From contig NZ_MRDE01000068.1 in NCBI RefSeq assembly GCF_001968835.1, forward strand, positions 1 to 64,000: 64,000 nt of DNA, written 5' to 3'. How positions within the stretch are numbered: position 1 is the first letter of the stretch; every line of letters begins with the position of its first letter. Origin of the DNA: Tersicoccus phoenicis. Lineage in GTDB: Bacteria; Actinomycetota; Actinomycetes; Actinomycetales; Micrococcaceae. Below the pieces are notes generated by a model that was given only the letters and a program-made list of their open reading frames with translations, was not told the origin of the DNA and did not search any database. Shown here one piece after another: positions 62,449 to 64,000 of the stretch. Made by a program: the position numbers and the translations under genes.

Positions 62449-63333
62449 TCACGGGGCACCGCCGAGGAACTCGTCGTCGCCGGCGTACTCGTCCGTGCCC
62501 AGGATCCGCAGCCACAGGACCGGCTCGCTCGCGTCCTCGGGCTCCACCAGCACGCACACCCCGGTGGCGGCGTCGATCCGCACGGTGGTGCGGCCCGGTC
62601 CCAGCAGGGCGGCGGCCGGGTCGGCCACCCGGTAGGCGTGGTTGGGGGAAAGGAGCGCCTCCAGGACCGGTCTGCCCTCGTGGTCGGCCTCGCGCAGCGC
62701 ATGCACGGTGACTGGTTCGGCCTGCGGCAGATCGGCTGCGGCCGGTGCGTTCCCGGCCAGCTGCACCGGGTCCAGGGTGGAGGCGAGCCGCGGATCGTCG
62801 TACCAGGGCTCCCCGTAGGCGGCCTCGGGCCGGCGCTGCACCAGTCCGTCCGGGGCCCGGAGCGGGGTGACCAGGTGCGGGGGCATCAGCCAGGACGAGG
62901 CCCGGCGGGCGGTCGCGTAGCTGCCGAGTCCGGGCGGGGCGTTCAGGCTGGCGTGCACCAGGCCGCCGTCGACCCCGGTGATCCGCAGCGCGAGCGGGCG
63001 ACGCACCAGGGCCTCGAGGGGCTCGGCACCCGGGCGCATCGTGAACCGGAACCGGAGCGTCCGCCACCGCCACGGTGAGGACCGGCACAGGCGCCGGAAC
63101 CGGGCGGCGGTCGCCGGGTCGGCGTGGTCGGGGTCGACGGGGTTGCCGTGCTCCGGCCCCGACGCCGTCTCCGGCCCCGACGCCGTCTCCGGCGCCGGCT
63201 CCGTCTCCGGCCCCGACGCCGTCTCCGGCGCCGGCTCCGGTCGGGGCACGGACTCGCCGGCGGCGTCGCGCTCGGTATCGCGACGGGAAGCGCGCTTCGG
63301 CCGGAACGGCTCCGGCGACGGCGGGACGGACAT
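62449..63333 (-). CDS. Hypothetical protein with repeat-rich N-terminus
   Basis: The 294-residue soluble protein is unrecognised. Residues 30-62 are low-complexity repeats (ETASGP, EPAPETASG) encoded by near-perfect DNA repeats at about 63150-63240. The folded part begins near residue 70 (ARFRRLCRSSPWRWRTLRFRF) and ends WLRILGTDEYAGDDEFLG. There is no signal peptide or membrane helix. ATG 63333 is fixed by TAGACT 6 nt upstream. It is upstream of the rhomboid gene, 61 nt apart, and may be co-transcribed. Confidence 0.72.
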   Translation of the reverse strand: MSVPPSPEPFRPKRASRRDTERDAAGESVPRPEPAPETASGPETEPAPETASGPETASGPEHGNPVDPDHADPATAARFRRLCRSSPWRWRTLRFRFTMRPGAEPLEALVRRPLALRITGVDGGLVHASLNAPPGLGSYATARRASSWLMPPHLVTPLRAPDGLVQRRPEAAYGEPWYDDPRLASTLDPVQLAGNAPAAADLPQAEPVTVHALREADHEGRPVLEALLSPNHAYRVADPAAALLGPGRTTVRIDAATGVCVLVEPEDASEPVLWLRILGTDEYAGDDEFLGGAP

Positions 63334-63339
63334 GAGCGC

Positions 63340-63345
63340 AGTCTA
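63340..63345 (-). promoter_or_regulatory. -10 box TAGACT of leaderless hypothetical gene
   Basis: On the minus strand TAGACT is followed by GCGCTC and ATG 63333. Confidence 0.55.
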
Positions 63346-63359
63346 GCCAGCCGCGCTGG

Positions 63360-63454
63360 TCCACACCCGTTCGGGCTTCACCCGTTGGGACTACATCGAT
63401 CGGGCTTCCCGATCGGCAACGAGCCCGTTCGTCCACACCCGCTCGGGTTACCCG
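63360..63454. repeat. Imperfect direct repeats and hairpin in divergent spacer
   Basis: A unit beginning TCCACACCCG occurs at 63360-63384 and 63432-63454. Between them CGATCGGG (63397-63404) pairs with CCCGATCG (63408-63415). Confidence 0.55.
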
Positions 63455-63476
63455 CTCGGCAGCGGGCCGGGCCCGG

Positions 63477-63482
63477 TAGGCT
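63477..63482 (+). promoter_or_regulatory. -10 box TAGGCT before leaderless mini-ORF
   Basis: TAGGCT is followed by GCGCTC and ATG 63489. The box and spacer nearly repeat those of the divergent gene at 63333. Confidence 0.55.
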
Positions 63483-63488
63483 GCGCTC

Positions 63489-63527
63489 ATGTCGGGGGAG
63501 ACACGCGGCACATCGGGGCGGCGATGA
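63489..63527 (+). CDS. Possible leaderless 12-codon leader peptide (MSGETRGTSGRR)
   Basis: ATG 63489 lies 6 nt after TAGGCT. Twelve codons end at TGA 63525-63527, overlapping the ATG of the prepilin peptidase (ATGA). The peptidase start has no other clear ribosome binding site, so coupling to this frame is plausible. The peptide is small and basic. Confidence 0.4.
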   Translation: MSGETRGTSGRR

Positions 63528-64000
63528 TCGGCCGGCTCGCTGATCTGAGTGCCGCGCATCCGGTGGCCGGCCTGCTGGCGGCCCTGGCGTGCGCGGGTCT
63601 GCTCGCGCTCGCAGTGCTGCTGACCGTCGTCGACGTCGTCGAGCACCGGCTGCCGGACCGGCTCGTGCTGCCCGGCATCGCCGGCTCGGCGGTGCTGTGG
63701 GTGGCGGCGTTCGTTGTCGCCGGCCCGGAGGCGGGCGGCGCCGGCGGTGTTCTCCGCACGCTGGCCGGCGGGGTGGTGCTGTTCGCCGGCTACCTGCTGC
63801 TGCGGATCATCCACCCACCCGGCATGGGCTTCGGGGACGTGAAGCTGGCCGGTCTGCTCGGCCTGCACCTGGGCGCCGCCGGCTGGGCGCACGTCGCCGC
63901 GGGCACGGTGCTCGCGTTCCTCGCCGGCGGTGTGGTGGGCGCCGCCTTGCTGCTGACCCGGCGGGCGAGCTGGCGGACCACCCTCCCGTTCGGCCCGTTC
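63524..64000 (+). CDS. Prepilin peptidase (A24 family), cut by window edge
   Basis: The frame is open to the right edge for 159 codons. The product is hydrophobic with at least four membrane segments and carries both A24 aspartate motifs: VVDVVEHRLPDRLVLPG near residue 36-52 and GMGFGDVKLAGLLG near 102-115. Such enzymes process type IV pilin or Flp/Tad prepilins. No N-terminal methyltransferase domain is present, so it is the short CpaA-like form. Its start overlaps the stop of the 12-codon frame. Confidence 0.88.
   Translation, partial: MIGRLADLSAAHPVAGLLAALACAGLLALAVLLTVVDVVEHRLPDRLVLPGIAGSAVLWVAAFVVAGPEAGGAGGVLRTLAGGVVLFAGYLLLRIIHPPGMGFGDVKLAGLLGLHLGAAGWAHVAAGTVLAFLAGGVVGAALLLTRRASWRTTLPFGPF

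Overview
This 64 kb window is a very GC-rich actinobacterial chromosome segment. The gene content (mycothiol conjugate amidase, DivIC/FtsB with a long disordered N-terminus, DUF501, DUF4307, a mycosin-like protease, PIN-PhoH) and dense ATGA/GTGA-coupled operons fit an actinobacterium. The order xth-trpS, sdhCDAB, BMP-type nucleoside transporter-cdd-deoA-add, mazG-eno-ftsB-DUF501-ppx suggests the Micrococcales. That placement is inference; there is no rRNA here to test it.

Layout. 1-134: tail of an IS110-type transposase. 230-2855: exonuclease III, TrpRS and a 2H phosphoesterase. 2930-6428 (minus): succinate dehydrogenase sdhCDAB. 6750-9292: mannose-1-phosphate guanylyltransferase and an M20 amidohydrolase. 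9484-19582: nucleoside uptake and salvage (BMP lipoprotein, ATPase, two permeases, cytidine deaminase, thymidine phosphorylase, two tandem DedA proteins, adenosine deaminase). 19563-27552: housekeeping block (MazG, enolase, FtsB-like, DUF501, Ppx/GppA, mycosin-like S8 protease, NDH-2). 27560-32819: accessory stretch with hairpin repeats, a short-variable-arm tRNA with UAA anticodon, a decayed dihydrofolate-reductase-like gene, a PadR/DUF1048/ABC exporter operon with a frameshifted permease, a RES-type toxin-antitoxin pair with a short toxin, a divergent VapBC pair and an orphan GroES. 33035-33943: Bax inhibitor-1 family protein.

34092-47714 is a complete galactoside utilisation locus: DeoR regulator-galT-galK on the minus strand, divergent from a solute-binding lipoprotein (frameshifted), two sugar permeases, GH2 beta-galactosidase, GH36 alpha-galactosidase and aldose 1-epimerase. 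Together they would import galactosides, hydrolyse both anomers and feed galactose into the Leloir pathway; galE is absent from the window. 47753-55044: a second VapBC pair, AI-2E transporter, threonine dehydratase, GreA, DUF4307, Mca, a small membrane protein and a NERD protein. 55292-64000: YyaL/DUF255 protein, hemolysin III family protein, a third VapBC pair, isoprenyl transferase, PIN-PhoH ATPase, rhomboid protease, a repeat-rich hypothetical and the start of a prepilin peptidase.

The most interesting signals are not new families. (i) A TANNNT box lies exactly 6 or 7 nt before an ATG/GTG at 13 places, which implies widespread leaderless transcription. (ii) Two of those starts open tiny ORFs (8 and 12 codons) whose stop overlaps the start codon of a membrane-protein gene. 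(iii) The greA leader carries a strong U-tract terminator about 60 nt after a -10 box, like a greA leader RNA. (iv) Two single-base frameshifts interrupt transport genes in otherwise intact operons.
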